A stretch of DNA of 64,000 nt from Anaerobacillus arseniciselenatis (GCF_001865995.1 NZ_MLQQ01000035.1:1-64000), one strand, 5' to 3'; shown: positions 33,420 to 43,493, counted from the stretch's first letter. The notes: a model not told the origin generated them from the sequence alone. Made by a program: numbers and translations.

Positions 33420-35270
33420 GTGATTAAAGCGAAAGAAACAAAATCAAATATAAATTTTTCTAAACTATTTTATATGTCATTTGATTTAGACGAATTGTTC
33501 GAAAAGAAATATCCGTCTGCGATATTTTTTTTAGCAAATAATCAAGGGCAAATGATTACAATGCGTGAGATAGGTGGCTACCTCCCTGGAGTAATTGAAC
33601 TCGTTTATCAACTACCTGAAAAGTTAGTTGCTGATCAACTACCTTTTGAAGATAATGATTATTTAGTAGATGCTATTCCTATCACATTACAAGGTGGTAA
33701 TGGTGATTGGGAAGGATATTTTGGTGCTATATTAGCAGTTGATGAAGCAAGCAGAGAAACTGTTCGTACTTTATTACTTGGCTTTAGACAATCGATTGTT
33801 ATGACAGCGAAGTATATAGAGTGTAAACAACAGTATGATTTTTATAAAAAAAATGAAACCATTGAACAGAAGCTAAAAGAACTTTTACTACAAGTGACCA
33901 AAAAGTTCCATTCATCTATGGATGTTAGTGCAATTTTAGCTGAAATTATTGATGCTCTAAAGCAAGTATTTCCATCATTTGATATTACTATTTTATTATC
34001 ACATGAGTGGGATGTCAGTGAAGAATTACCGATTAAACAATTGTGTTACAGTAATGGTCAAAGGAATGATGCTGCGACTAATGCCTATTTAACTGGGAAA
34101 ATCCAAATAGAAGACATAATAGAAGATAGAAAATCGGTCGTTTACGCACCTTTAAGAGGAAAGCAAGGTGTTTACGGGGTTTTAAAAATAATGGCGACAA
34201 ATTCTTTCGTATTTCCTCAGCATGAAATTGATTTTATTGAAGTGTTAGCAGATACAGGAGGAAACGCAATAGAAAATGCTGAACTTTATCAACAGTCTAG
34301 GCAACTCGTTGAAGATCTTCAACTCATTAATAAAACCTCCCATCAATTAAATTCTAATCTGAGGCTTTCGGAAACGATTAGTTATATGACCCAGCAAATT
34401 AAATCATCTTTTAGCGCTCAGGAAATTGGCTTTTTTATGTTTCGGCCGAATGGAGATATAGAAGTTATTGAAGGAAGCACAAGCTTTTTTTTCAAAGACA
34501 CGAATTTATCGGATATAAAAGCTTTTTGCGACCGAATTAAAAAAGATAAAGATGCGTTGTTTATTGGTGACCTTGCTTCAAATGAGCCTCATTTATTAAA
34601 GCCTTACCGCTCTTTTATCGCTGTTCCGATGATTCAAAGTGGTGAATTGAAGGGCGCGGTAATGATCGTTCATGAACATGCATATTATTTCTCCTTTAAC
34701 AAGTTCAAGCTTTTGCAGTCTTTAATTCATCATTCGACGTTAGCATTTACGAATTCGATGCTTCATGAAGAATTAGAAAAACTAGTGATCACTGATCACT
34801 TAACGAGACTATATGCGAGAAATTATTTAGATGAAAAAGTTCAACAGTCGATGAACCAAGATGCTTATGGTTGTTTTATATTAATTGATATTGATAATTT
34901 CAAACAAATTAACGACATATACGGCCACCAAGTTGGTGACGATATTATTATTCAAGTCGCAAATGTAATAAAGAAAAATATTAAAACCTCTGATATTGCA
35001 GCAAGATGGGGTGGGGAAGAACTCGCTGTTTATTTATCGAAAGTTGATCAAGAAGTCGGTGTAACGGTTGCGGAGCGTATTCGTGAAAAAGTAGCCCAAG
35101 AAACGAGTCCTCGAGTGACCGTATCTTGTGGTGTCTCTGAGTGGAAGCAAGTTGATAAAGATAAATCGTTAAAAACATTATTTAATCATGCAGACCAAGC
35201 ATTATATACCGCAAAACGAACAGGAAAAAATATAGTCGTAGTTTTTGACGAAAATACATGCTATATGTAG
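33420..35270 (+). CDS. dgcP: GAF-GGDEF diguanylate cyclase DgcP (YtrP)
   Basis: Makes cyclic di-GMP from two GTP; in Bacillus this lowers motility and affects surface behaviour. It is 616 residues; GTG 33420 follows GGTGGTG. The N-terminal region (1-140) is not recognised, two GAF-like sensor domains lie at about 150-290 and 300-450, and the GGDEF domain occupies about 455-612. The active-site motif is GGEEL near residue 531 (RWGGEELAVYL), an accepted variant. The inhibitory RxxD I-site five residues upstream is not present (KTSD there), so product inhibition is probably lost. Its location beside rpsD matches B. subtilis. No membrane helix is seen. Confidence 0.9.
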   Translation: MIKAKETKSNINFSKLFYMSFDLDELFEKKYPSAIFFLANNQGQMITMREIGGYLPGVIELVYQLPEKLVADQLPFEDNDYLVDAIPITLQGGNGDWEGYFGAILAVDEASRETVRTLLLGFRQSIVMTAKYIECKQQYDFYKKNETIEQKLKELLLQVTKKFHSSMDVSAILAEIIDALKQVFPSFDITILLSHEWDVSEELPIKQLCYSNGQRNDAATNAYLTGKIQIEDIIEDRKSVVYAPLRGKQGVYGVLKIMATNSFVFPQHEIDFIEVLADTGGNAIENAELYQQSRQLVEDLQLINKTSHQLNSNLRLSETISYMTQQIKSSFSAQEIGFFMFRPNGDIEVIEGSTSFFFKDTNLSDIKAFCDRIKKDKDALFIGDLASNEPHLLKPYRSFIAVPMIQSGELKGAVMIVHEHAYYFSFNKFKLLQSLIHHSTLAFTNSMLHEELEKLVITDHLTRLYARNYLDEKVQQSMNQDAYGCFILIDIDNFKQINDIYGHQVGDDIIIQVANVIKKNIKTSDIAARWGGEELAVYLSKVDQEVGVTVAERIREKVAQETSPRVTVSCGVSEWKQVDKDKSLKTLFNHADQALYTAKRTGKNIVVVFDENTCYM

Positions 35271-35272
35271 AA

Positions 35273-35466
35273 AAGCGGAAGCGGCTTGGGCAGCCCTGAA
35301 AAGCGTTGGAGAGCCAACGCTGGTTTATCTCCTCTTGAGACGCATCTCCGAGTTGATAAACATCGGTGGATCGAAACGATCGAAGGGCTAGGCGCTGAAG
35401 CTAGACACCTTTCTAAGTTCAAAATAATTAACTTCTTATTTTTTTAAGAAAAGCGGAAGCGCCTTT
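35273..35466. repeat. family-4-type repeat with gaaaagcggaagcgcc ends, copy 2
   Basis: Starts aaaagcggaagcggcttggg and ends aaaagcggaagcgcc; inside are gcgttggagagccaacgc (a palindrome), tttatctcctcttgagacgc with a return gttgataaac, ggatcgaaacgatc (a second palindrome) and gcgctgaagctagacacc. It has the same outer ends as the other family-4 copies but a different interior. The rest of the gap to 35771 contains GTTAG-type runs and AT-rich DNA. Confidence 0.65.
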
Positions 35467-35771
35467 TAATAAGAGTAGTGGCTTAAGATTTGGAAGTGAA
35501 AATCCAATTCGAGCCATTACTTTTTTTGTTGGTTAGTTAGCAGTTTGTTTGATGGTTAGACAAAAAAACTGATAATTCGGTTAAAGTTAACAAACTTCGA
35601 TTTATATAGTGAGTTTTAAAGTAGGGTTATATCAGTTAATGTAGAACTTTTTTTACTATATGTCGAGAAGAAAAGGCAGGAGTTAGATGTTTTATAATTA
35701 ATTAGTTAGATAGTTGGTTAGTTGGATTGTGGACAGTTGGTTAGGTTACGACTTTTCCTTACTTTTCCATA

Positions 35772-36068
35772 TTAGATGATGATGAAGTTTTGTTATACGC
35801 GTTTTGTAAGAAAAAAGGCGGATGATTTGCCAACGAATGTTTGAGGTTCGTTAGAAGGTCAAGGTGAAGTGAGGGAAAGCACCCGCTTTTTTCAATTAGA
35901 CGGTGACGTAAATCGTCATGAGGTTTTGTATGCAAATAGATACTTGGAGGTGGATTTTCTTTCACGAGCCTCTGAGATTCGATAGAAGGTCACAGCGAAG
36001 TTAAAGAAAATCCATCTCCAATTTATTACATTCTAGATGATGACGAATAATCTCGTTTTGTATGTAAA
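35772..36068 (+). repeat. composite R-H-R-H-R element
   Basis: Preceded by a ttagttagatagttggttag run (35697-35747). R (35772-35812), H with imperfect stem (GGCGGATGATTT / AAAGCACCCGC), R (35899-35934), a second H with stem TTGGAGGTGGATTTTCTTTC against GAAAATCCATCTCCAA (35944-36023), then R (36031-36068). It is the direct-orientation counterpart of the double element at 22.2-22.5 kb, with the same two stem types in the same order. Confidence 0.8.
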
Positions 36069-36154
36069 ATTTGTTTAGTTATTATTTTGTCGTTCGTTAG
36101 CTAATTGGACTTGTGGTTTTTAAAAACGAATTTTTAAAAGGAGGGATTTCTACA

Positions 36155-36814
36155 GTGGATAAAGGTGAAAAAACAAAACGTAAAGTGATGGATGCAGCTG
36201 TATCTTTATTTAATGTAAGAGGGTATAGCGGTACTTCAGTACGCGCTATTGCAAATGAAGCAGGGGTGAATGGAGCGCTAATTTCTTATTATTTCGGTAA
36301 TAAACAAGGTCTTCTAGAGCAGTTAATGATTGATTTCTTAGAAAACTATACTAACATCGTCGAAGAGAGTTATAAAAAGTTAGAATTAGTTAGTGCGAAA
36401 AGCTGTCTTTATACAATCGTAACCGACTTACTTAAATATCAACAAAAAAATCACCATCTGGCAAGATTTGTTCATCGGGAAGTAACCTTAGATTCTACGT
36501 TAGTAAGAGAACTGATGATGACCTATCTAATGAAAGAAAAGCATTTTGTGAAAGCACTTGTTGAAGCGGGAATGAAGAAAAAAGAGTTTAGGCAATTATC
36601 CTGCGACTTCGTTGTCATCCAATTACGAGCTTTGTTAACGATGCCCTATTCACAACCGCAGTACATTAGAGAAGTCTACCACCTGCAACCGCATGAAGAA
36701 TATTTTGTACAAAAGTATATTAAGCATATCGAGCGATGGCTAAGCGAATTTTTATATAACGATATTAGTGAAAGTGAAGAACTAAAACTTAATAAAATAG
36801 TTTCGAATAAATAA
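36155..36814 (+). CDS. refZ: TetR-family regulator RefZ (YttP)
   Basis: A DNA-binding protein that in B. subtilis binds motifs near the origin at the start of sporulation and helps shift FtsZ from mid-cell to the pole. It is 219 residues from GTG 36155, behind GGAGGG; the ORF to 36113 is rejected. The N-terminal TetR helix-turn-helix is at about 25-60 (AVSLFNVRGYSGTSVRAIAN, EAGVNGALISYYFGNKQGLL). The C-terminal part is all-helical and is the ligand or dimer domain. Position directly before ezrA matches B. subtilis yttP, which supports the name more than sequence alone. Confidence 0.85.
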   Translation: MDKGEKTKRKVMDAAVSLFNVRGYSGTSVRAIANEAGVNGALISYYFGNKQGLLEQLMIDFLENYTNIVEESYKKLELVSAKSCLYTIVTDLLKYQQKNHHLARFVHREVTLDSTLVRELMMTYLMKEKHFVKALVEAGMKKKEFRQLSCDFVVIQLRALLTMPYSQPQYIREVYHLQPHEEYFVQKYIKHIERWLSEFLYNDISESEELKLNKIVSNK

Positions 36815-36977
36815 GGTCGAAAGGTATGTCCAACCTAATTCCTTTTAAAATAGAGATAGGAATTAAGGAAAGCATTATCTTTTGATTTTTTTTGTAGAAA
36901 AAGTAAAAAAATAAGTCAAAATTTGTTTATTCATGGTATCATGTTAATATCGAAAAATATTATATTTTTTTAAAGTA

Positions 36978-37011
36978 AAAAGGTTGTTTTCTTTTACGAA
37001 AACAGCCTTAT
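36978..37011. other. hairpin AAGGTTGTTTTC / GAAAACAGCCTT
   Basis: A 12-bp inverted repeat with a short tttac loop in the refZ-ezrA gap. It has no T run on the plus side, so a terminator role is uncertain. The remainder of the 384-base gap holds MITE copy 4 and AT-rich DNA. Confidence 0.4.
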
Positions 37012-37035
37012 AAAATAGCCTAAATTTATACTAAT

Positions 37036-37137
37036 TGAGTGAATTTCATAATTACCCAAAATGAGCCACATCACGCAACTATATATTGATCTAAGTAGCG
37101 AGAATAATGAATTATGGAATTCATTGAATTATTATAA
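37036..37137 (+). mobile_element. MITE-like palindromic element, copy 4 (short form)
   Basis: TGAGTGAATTTCATAATTAC to gaattatggaattcattga, about 100 bp. It lacks the inner 28-nt hairpin of the long form: gagccacatcacgcaacta runs straight into tatattgatctaagtagcg. It lies 60 bases before ezrA and would be part of its leader. Confidence 0.75.
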
Positions 37138-37198
37138 TAATAAAAATATTATAGTTTTTTTACATAAACAACTTAGGGAAGCAGGAAGGGGCATTAGA

Positions 37199-38893
37199 AT
37201 GAAGTTTTTTATTTACGGAGTTTTAGTAGTTTTTTTAGCTATTATTATATATGGCGCCTTATCAAGAAAAAGGATATACAATGAGGTAGACCGCCTTGAA
37301 GCATGGAAAATTCAAATAATGAACAAACCTATCACAGATGAAATTGCAAAAATTAAAGGACTTAATATGTCTGGTGAAACAGAGAGTAAATTTGAAAGTT
37401 GGCGTAATAAATGGGATGAAATTATTACGTTAAGACTGCCTGATCTCGAAGAAAAATTGTTTGATGTTGAGGAAGCGGCAAATAAATATAGATTTGGCAA
37501 AGCGAAAACCTTAGCAAGCGATATTGCAAACGAGTTGAACGATATTGAAGTTAGTCTTCAAGAAATGATGGATGAGATTAATTTGTTAATACATAGCGAG
37601 GAAGATAATCGAGAGCAAATTGACGAAATACGTTCCCTTTTTAAAGATTTAAAAACATATTACTCACAAAATAAAGGCACATTAGGAACGACCGCCTTTG
37701 CCTTTGAGACCAAAATGAAGGAAATTGAGCAAACGTTTCAAGAGTTTGAAACTGCCACAAAAGAAGGAAACTACTTCGAAGCTCGAGAAATTTTGATGGT
37801 GATGAAAGAAGAAATTTCCCATGAAAAGTGGAAGATGGACGAAGTACCCAAACTACTCGTACACATAGAAAGTGAAATTCCTTCACAGATAGAAGAAATT
37901 TCACAAGGAATTAGAGAAATGGAAGAAGATGGATATATCCTTGAGCATTTCTCTTTTAAAAATGATATTCGAAACTTAAAAAAACAATTACACAAAATGT
38001 TACCGTTTCTTGAGGAAGGAAAAATCGAAGCGGCGGCGATACCAATTGGCGACATGTTTAAAGAGATTGACCAAATATATGATACTCTCGAACAAGAAGT
38101 TTTAGCTAAGCAGTACGTTATTACCGAAATTCCAACAATAAAAGATGAAATGTCCTTATTCGAAAACGAAATGATTGAATTAAAAACAGAAGTTGAAACC
38201 GTTAAATTGAGCTATCATATTCCTGAAGAGGAAATAAAACTTCATTTGAAGTTAGAAAAGCAAATGAAGGAATTAGCGAATAAATTAAAAGTGATCGACG
38301 ATTGTATAGCTAATAAAAAACAATCTTATATAACGATAAAAAAGGCGATCGAACAATTTACCGAAGAATTAGCAGAACGACGTAGCACTTTAGATGAATG
38401 TAAAGAAAGTTTAAATACATTACGTAAAGAAGAACTAAAGGCTAGAGAAACATTAAACGAGTTAAAAGGGAAAGTTCGTGAAGGGCAACGGTTAATTAAA
38501 AAAAGTAATATCCCAGGACTTCCTCATTCACTTCTCATTAAAATGGAAGAGGCAGAAACTAGTCTAGTCGCTGCTAATGAGAAAATGGAGCAAATCCCCC
38601 TTGTTATTGAGGACGTTAACTCGTCAATCGAAGAGGCGTTACAAAGTGTAAATGATATGCATGGTATAATAACTTTTACGATTGAACAAGCATTAGCTGC
38701 AGAGCGAGTCATTCAATACGGAAACCGTTTTAGAAGTAGTTATTCGTTTATTCATAATGAACTACAAAAGGCAGAAGAACTTTTTCGTATATACGAATAT
38801 GAGGAAGCCCTACAAACTGCCTATAATGCCATCGAGCAAGTCGATCCTAATGTCGTAGAAAAAATTAATTCTTATTCTTTAGAAAAGGTTTAG
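37199..38893 (+). CDS. ezrA: septation ring formation regulator EzrA
   Basis: Membrane protein that limits FtsZ ring assembly to mid-cell and links it to PBP1 in Gram-positive cocci and bacilli. It is 564 residues from ATG 37199 (AGGAAGGGG ahead), essentially the B. subtilis length; the longer frame from 37061 is MITE sequence. A single N-terminal membrane helix (residues 2-22, FIYGVLVVFLAIIIYGALS) is followed by an all-helical spectrin-like cytoplasmic domain rich in Glu and Lys. The conserved EzrA segments YNEVDRLEAWKIQIMNKPI and FRFGKA-type AANKYRFGKAKTL are visible. It ends with the AYNAIEQVDPNVV-type patch. Confidence 0.95.
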   Translation: MKFFIYGVLVVFLAIIIYGALSRKRIYNEVDRLEAWKIQIMNKPITDEIAKIKGLNMSGETESKFESWRNKWDEIITLRLPDLEEKLFDVEEAANKYRFGKAKTLASDIANELNDIEVSLQEMMDEINLLIHSEEDNREQIDEIRSLFKDLKTYYSQNKGTLGTTAFAFETKMKEIEQTFQEFETATKEGNYFEAREILMVMKEEISHEKWKMDEVPKLLVHIESEIPSQIEEISQGIREMEEDGYILEHFSFKNDIRNLKKQLHKMLPFLEEGKIEAAAIPIGDMFKEIDQIYDTLEQEVLAKQYVITEIPTIKDEMSLFENEMIELKTEVETVKLSYHIPEEEIKLHLKLEKQMKELANKLKVIDDCIANKKQSYITIKKAIEQFTEELAERRSTLDECKESLNTLRKEELKARETLNELKGKVREGQRLIKKSNIPGLPHSLLIKMEEAETSLVAANEKMEQIPLVIEDVNSSIEEALQSVNDMHGIITFTIEQALAAERVIQYGNRFRSSYSFIHNELQKAEELFRIYEYEEALQTAYNAIEQVDPNVVEKINSYSLEKV

Positions 38894-39010
38894 CAATTGT
38901 GCTAAGCCTTTTTAAGTTATTTGTGATGCTATTTAATTCCTAAAATAGTTATGATATTATATTTTAGACACTAAAGAAGTACAAGTAAGGTAATAAAAAG
39001 GAGTTTAGTG

Positions 39011-40156
39011 ATGATTTACTTTGATAATAGTGCCACAACAAAACCTTATAAAGAAGTCATTGAGACTTACCAGAAAGTTTCAGAAGCTTTTTTTGGTAAC
39101 CCCTCATCTTTACATACGTTAGGGAAAGAAGCAGAAAAGCTTTTGGATCAAGGGAGAGATCAAATTGCTAAACTTCTACAAGCCAATAAAAAAGAAATTG
39201 TTTTTACTTCTGGTGGAACAGAAGGAAATAATTTAGCAATCAAAGGAACGGCATTACAACACCAAAGTCGGGGAAAACATCTAATCACAACAAAAATAGA
39301 ACATGCTTCTAACTATGAAGCATTTCAGCAACTAGAAAATCTAGGCTTTGAAGTGACATATTTAGATGTTGATCAGTTTGGAATTATATCTTTAGAGCAA
39401 TTAAAAAGCTCTCTTCGCGAGGACACGATTCTTGTTTCGGTAATTCATGTGAACAATGAGCTAGGTTCCATTCAACCTATTAAAGAAATAGGAGATATTG
39501 TTAAAAAGTACCCGAAGGCCTATTTTCATGTTGATCACGTACAAGGAATAAGTAAAGTACCACTTTCTTTGCAACATTGTCATATCGATTTATGTACAAT
39601 CTCTGGCCATAAATTCCATGGCCCGAAAGGAACGGGAGTACTGTATGTCCGTGAAGGTATAAAGTTATTTTCTTTATTCACTGGTGGTGTACAAGAACAT
39701 AATTTAAGAGCTGGAACAGAAAATATTCCAGGGGTTATCGGTCTGGCTAAAGCGTTAAGAATGTCGATGGAGAAGTATGTTCAAAATAAAAGTCACCTCG
39801 AACAACTTCGTGATTATTTTATAAAGTCACTTAACGAGGTAGAAGGAGTTATTTTAAATAGTCCTATTAAAGAAGCGGCAGCTCCGCATATCGTAAATTT
39901 TTCACTGCCGACATTGAAACCAGAGGTTATTATTCAATCATTAGGAGAACAGCAAATGTATGTATCGACAAAATCAGCTTGCTCATCAAAATTAGCTGAG
40001 CCAAGTAGAGTGCTTATGGAAGCTGGTTTAGGAGAAGAACGTGCACAATCTGCAATAAGAGCAAGCTTTTCGTATCATAATACAATAGAGGAAGTTGACG
40101 CTTTTATTTCAGCTTTGAAAAAAACAGTTTTACAATTAAAAGAAGTAATGAGGTAA
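39011..40156 (+). CDS. nifZ: cysteine desulfurase NifZ (IscS/NifS family)
   Basis: A PLP enzyme that takes sulfur from cysteine and hands a persulfide to ThiI for thiouridine (and possibly thiamine) synthesis. It is 381 residues from ATG 39011 (AAAGGAG upstream; the preceding in-frame GTG is too near). The PLP lysine is K201 in [10 protein letters not shown]. The catalytic cysteine is C324 in KSACSSK, on a short loop. Other signatures are [10 protein letters not shown] at the N terminus and [14 protein letters not shown]. It lies 5 bases before thiI, the same partner arrangement as in B. subtilis. Confidence 0.95.
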   Translation: MIYFDNSATTKPYKEVIETYQKVSEAFFGNPSSLHTLGKEAEKLLDQGRDQIAKLLQANKKEIVFTSGGTEGNNLAIKGTALQHQSRGKHLITTKIEHASNYEAFQQLENLGFEVTYLDVDQFGIISLEQLKSSLREDTILVSVIHVNNELGSIQPIKEIGDIVKKYPKAYFHVDHVQGISKVPLSLQHCHIDLCTISGHKFHGPKGTGVLYVREGIKLFSLFTGGVQEHNLRAGTENIPGVIGLAKALRMSMEKYVQNKSHLEQLRDYFIKSLNEVEGVILNSPIKEAAAPHIVNFSLPTLKPEVIIQSLGEQQMYVSTKSACSSKLAEPSRVLMEAGLGEERAQSAIRASFSYHNTIEEVDAFISALKKTVLQLKEVMR

Positions 40157-40161
40157 TAAAA

Positions 40162-41367
40162 ATGAACTATAATCATATTGTTATTCGCTACGCTGAGTTA
40201 GCATTAAAAGGAAAAAATCGCTCTACATTTGAAAGACGTTTACAAGAGAACATTAAAATCGCGCTTAAATCATTTCCAAATGTAAAAATTGAACGCACAT
40301 TTGGAAGAATGTTTATTCAACTAAATGGTGAAGATCATACGCAAATCGCCGATAAGCTTTCAAAAATTTTCGGGATTCACTCGTTTAGTTTAGCGGTTAA
40401 AGTTGAAAACGACCTTGATAAAATTCGTGAAGGAGCACTTAGGGCAGTTCATGAAATACTCGAAGGTAAAAAGACGTTTAAAGTTTCTGCCAAACGTGCT
40501 AATAAAGGATTTCCTATAAGTTCTAGTACGTTAAACTATGAAGTGGGGAGCTTTATTTTAAGAAATACAGAACAATTGAAAGTAGATGTACATAATCCGG
40601 ATATCGAAGTAAAAGTCGAAGTTCGAGAAACAGATACGTACATTACATGTGCTGTATATAAAGGATCTGGTGGCTTGCCGGTAGGGACAGGTGGAAAAGT
40701 AGTCTTAATGCTATCTGGTGGGATTGATAGTCCTGTGGCTGGGTATTTAGCAATGAAGCGTGGAGTAAAAATCGAAGCGATTCACTTCCATAGCCCTCCA
40801 TATACAAATGAACGAGCGAAGCAAAAAGTCATTGATTTAACGAAAGTTTTAACTGAATATGGTGGGAAAATTCGGCTTCATGTCGTTCCTTTTACAAAAA
40901 CACAAATGGAAATTCATAAAGTAATACCGGCAAACTATACAATGACGATTATGCGTAGAATGATGCTTCGCATAAGTGAAGAAATTGCAAGTAGACAAAA
41001 AGCATTTGCAATTGCAAATGGTGAAAGTTTAGGACAAGTTGCTAGCCAAACATTGCATAGCATGCATACTATAAATGAAGTAACGAATATGCCGATCATC
41101 CGTCCGTTAGTAACGATGGATAAGCTCGAAGTCATTGATGTAGCTAAAAAGATTGGCACTTATGACCTTTCAATTCTTCCTTATGAAGACTGCTGTACGA
41201 TCTTTTTACCACCTGAAACGAAAACAAAGCCACAACGAGAAAAAGCTAATAAGTTTGAAGAAAAGTTAAACATTGAGGCGTTAGTCAATGAAGCAGTAGA
41301 AAATATTGAAGTGATTGATATTATTCCAGGCAAAAAAGTGGAAGAGCAATTCGACGAATTATTGTAG
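40162..41367 (+). CDS. thiI: tRNA 4-thiouridine synthase ThiI
   Basis: Installs 4-thiouridine at position 8 of tRNA and can supply sulfur for the thiamine thiazole. It is 401 residues; ATG 40162. An N-terminal ferredoxin-like and THUMP region (about 1-165; [16 protein letters not shown]) precedes the PP-loop ATPase, with SGGIDSP at 185-191. The C-terminal rhodanese domain of E. coli ThiI is missing, as is normal in Bacillus, where the persulfide comes directly from the dedicated desulfurase NifZ. The conserved cysteine pair region [13 protein letters not shown] is present near 345. It is co-transcribed with nifZ. Confidence 0.95.
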   Translation: MNYNHIVIRYAELALKGKNRSTFERRLQENIKIALKSFPNVKIERTFGRMFIQLNGEDHTQIADKLSKIFGIHSFSLAVKVENDLDKIREGALRAVHEILEGKKTFKVSAKRANKGFPISSSTLNYEVGSFILRNTEQLKVDVHNPDIEVKVEVRETDTYITCAVYKGSGGLPVGTGGKVVLMLSGGIDSPVAGYLAMKRGVKIEAIHFHSPPYTNERAKQKVIDLTKVLTEYGGKIRLHVVPFTKTQMEIHKVIPANYTMTIMRRMMLRISEEIASRQKAFAIANGESLGQVASQTLHSMHTINEVTNMPIIRPLVTMDKLEVIDVAKKIGTYDLSILPYEDCCTIFLPPETKTKPQREKANKFEEKLNIEALVNEAVENIEVIDIIPGKKVEEQFDELL

Positions 41368-41400
41368 TTGATTTTTCTTGAAATTACCAAGAAAAAAGAA

Positions 41401-41430
41401 GTATTGATTCATCCCTAAGTACACATCATA
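41401..41430 (+). promoter_or_regulatory. SigG-type forespore promoter
   Basis: GTATT, 18-nt spacer, CATCATA. The -10 fits the SigG pattern CATNNTA exactly and the -35 is close to GNATR. It is 25 bases upstream of the SASP gene, whose class is SigG-controlled in Bacillus. Confidence 0.65.
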
Positions 41431-41454
41431 TGTTTACAAAGGAGGTGAGATACA

Positions 41455-41658
41455 GTGCCAAACAACAATAGTTCAAACCAATTAGTAGTACCTGGTGTAC
41501 AACAAGCTCTAGATCAAATGAAATATGAGATCGCTTCTGAGTTTGGAGTTCAATTAGGACCAGATGCAACTTCTCGCGCTAACGGATCTGTTGGTGGTGA
41601 GATTACTAAGCGCTTAGTTCAAATGGCTGAGCAGCAAATGGGTGGGCAACAACAATAA
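41455..41658 (+). CDS. alpha/beta-type small acid-soluble spore protein
   Basis: A 67-residue SASP that coats spore DNA, protecting it from UV and heat, and is digested at germination. GTG 41455 follows AAAGGAGGTG. Both family signatures are present: the GPR protease cleavage area YEIASEFGV and the C-terminal DNA-binding stretch with [15 protein letters not shown]. It is rich in Asn and Gln. It is the clearest single sign that the organism forms endospores. Its place after thiI matches sspA in B. subtilis, but orthology among SASPs is hard to decide. Confidence 0.95.
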   Translation: MPNNNSSNQLVVPGVQQALDQMKYEIASEFGVQLGPDATSRANGSVGGEITKRLVQMAEQQMGGQQQ

Positions 41659-41676
41659 TTAAATAAAAATGGCTGT

Positions 41677-41702
41677 GAGAGGTGACAATTATGTCACCTC
41701 TC
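41677..41702 (+). terminator. SASP gene terminator
   Basis: GAGAGGTGACA, ATTA, TGTCACCTCTC, then tatttatttt: a perfect 11-bp stem shortly after the stop. Confidence 0.85.
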
Positions 41703-41839
41703 TATTTATTTTGGGGATAAATTATTTTGCAGTAGCGTCTTTAACGAGCCAAAACTATATAAGATTTTTCATAATATTAATATAGATAATCGGGTTTCAT
41801 GTATTTTTTAAAAAAATTTAATTTTTCTAAAAAATAATA

Positions 41840-41868
41840 TTCAAAAAAATCATTATATTCTGTATAAT
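41840..41868 (+). promoter_or_regulatory. candidate SigA promoter of the acyl-CoA synthetase gene
   Basis: TTCAAA, 17-nt spacer, TATAAT, 36 bases before the start codon. The -10 is perfect, the -35 weak. Confidence 0.5.
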
Positions 41869-41903
41869 AGGAATTGTACTAATTTATTGAGGGGGAGAAG
41901 AAT

Positions 41904-43490
41904 ATGGATCGAAACCAATTAATTGCTCCGGAGACATACAACATTTCGCAAGAGTTCGAAAAGTTTACTAAAGTAGATCGTTTAGCAGTAAAATTTTTAA
42001 CTGAGCAAGGTGAGGAAAGTTCCATCACATACTCAGAACTAACTGCAAGAGCGAACCAGTTTGCAAGCGCTTTAAAAGCTCAAGGCATCGAAGAAGGTGA
42101 GCGAGTGCTCGTTCTGCTTCCAAGAAGTATTGAAGCTTACATTACGTATTTTGCATGTTTAAAAGCTGGAATCGTTGTTATCCCTTGTTCTGAAATGCTA
42201 AGAGCAAAAGATTTAGCATATAGAATTAACCATGGGGAAGCAAAAGCAATTATTTCTTACCACCTTTATGTATCGGAAGTTGATAATATTAACGAAGACA
42301 TTCCTACTTTAGCTTATAAATTTGTTGTAGGTGACAATGTTGATGGTTATTTAAGACTTGACGAGCTTGCTAATGAGCAAAGTAAAGAATTTGAATGTGC
42401 GAAGACAACTCGTGATGACATGGCCTTTTTATCTTATACATCAGGAACAACCGGTAACCCTAAAGGTGTTGTACATACACATGGTTGGGGATTTGCTCAT
42501 ATCGAAGTTGCTTCAAAAATGTGGTTAGATGTAAAAGAAGGAGATGTAGTTTGGGCTACTGCAGGTCCAGGTTGGCAAAAGTGGATTTGGAGTCCGTTCC
42601 TATCAATTTTAGGCTTAGGGGCTACTGCACTCGTTTACCAAGGTAAATTTGACCCGAATAAATATTTACAACTCTTACAAGACAACGATGTAAATGTATT
42701 ATGTTGTACACCTACAGAATATCGCTTAATGGCAAAGGTAGATAATATTAGTGACTATAACCTATCTAAATTAAGAAGTTCAGTATCGGCTGGTGAGCCA
42801 CTAAACCGTGAAGTAATTGACACGTTTAAGCGTGAATTCAATGTAGATGTCCGTGATGGTTACGGTCAAACAGAAAACACACTTTTAGTAGGAACACTTT
42901 TAGGAATGGAAATTAAAGCAGGTTCTATGGGGAAACCAACTCCTGGTAATGAAGTAGCGATCATTAATGAAGATGGCAAACCTGTTGCTCAAGGTGAAGT
43001 TGGTGATATTGCCGTTCATAAAGATGCACCAGCTTTATTTAAAAAGTATTATAAAGATCCAGAAAAAACTGCGATGGCGTTCCGTGGTGATTACTACGTA
43101 ACAGGTGACCAAGCAAAAATGGATGAAGACGGATATTTCTGGTTTGAAGGACGTAATGATGACATCATCATTAGCTCAGGGTATACAATTGGGCCATTTG
43201 AAGTAGAAGATGCATTAACAAAGCACCCAGCTGTTAAAGAGTGTGCAGTTGTTGCTAGTCCTGACGAAGTACGTGGTAATGTCGTAAAAGCGTTTATTGT
43301 GTTAAGAAATCCTGATATCGCAGGAGAAACTCTAATTAAGGAACTTCAAGAGCATGTTAAAACGTTAACAGCTCCTTACAAGTATCCACGTAAAGTAGAT
43401 TTTGTTAGTGATCTACCAAAAACAATTTCAGGAAAAATTCGTCGTGTGGAATTAAGAAAGAAAGAACAAGAGCAAGCATTAAAAAGCTAA
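41904..43490 (+). CDS. acyl-CoA synthetase, YtcI/MbcS-like
   Basis: An AMP-forming acid:CoA ligase of the ANL superfamily, probably acting on short or branched-chain carboxylic acids. It is 528 residues; ATG 41904 follows GAGGGGGAG. The ATP loop YTSGTTGNPKG is at 178-188. Further motifs are WATAGPGWQKWIWSPFLS, DGYGQTENTL, the hinge WFEGRNDDIIISSG and the catalytic lysine at about 511 (ISGKIRR). It is homologous to AcsA at 25.3 kb but distinct, and both gene and position agree with B. subtilis ytcI, for which a 2-methylbutyryl-CoA synthetase role has been proposed. The true substrate cannot be read from sequence. Confidence 0.88.
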   Translation: MDRNQLIAPETYNISQEFEKFTKVDRLAVKFLTEQGEESSITYSELTARANQFASALKAQGIEEGERVLVLLPRSIEAYITYFACLKAGIVVIPCSEMLRAKDLAYRINHGEAKAIISYHLYVSEVDNINEDIPTLAYKFVVGDNVDGYLRLDELANEQSKEFECAKTTRDDMAFLSYTSGTTGNPKGVVHTHGWGFAHIEVASKMWLDVKEGDVVWATAGPGWQKWIWSPFLSILGLGATALVYQGKFDPNKYLQLLQDNDVNVLCCTPTEYRLMAKVDNISDYNLSKLRSSVSAGEPLNREVIDTFKREFNVDVRDGYGQTENTLLVGTLLGMEIKAGSMGKPTPGNEVAIINEDGKPVAQGEVGDIAVHKDAPALFKKYYKDPEKTAMAFRGDYYVTGDQAKMDEDGYFWFEGRNDDIIISSGYTIGPFEVEDALTKHPAVKECAVVASPDEVRGNVVKAFIVLRNPDIAGETLIKELQEHVKTLTAPYKYPRKVDFVSDLPKTISGKIRRVELRKKEQEQALKS

Positions 43491-43493
43491 TTG

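Noticed and set aside
36113-36155. Earlier start of refZ
   Set aside because: The extra residues lie upstream of the GGAGGG ribosome site that serves GTG 36155.
37061-37198. N-terminal extension of ezrA
   Set aside because: The extension is translated MITE sequence and the known membrane anchor starts at ATG 37199.
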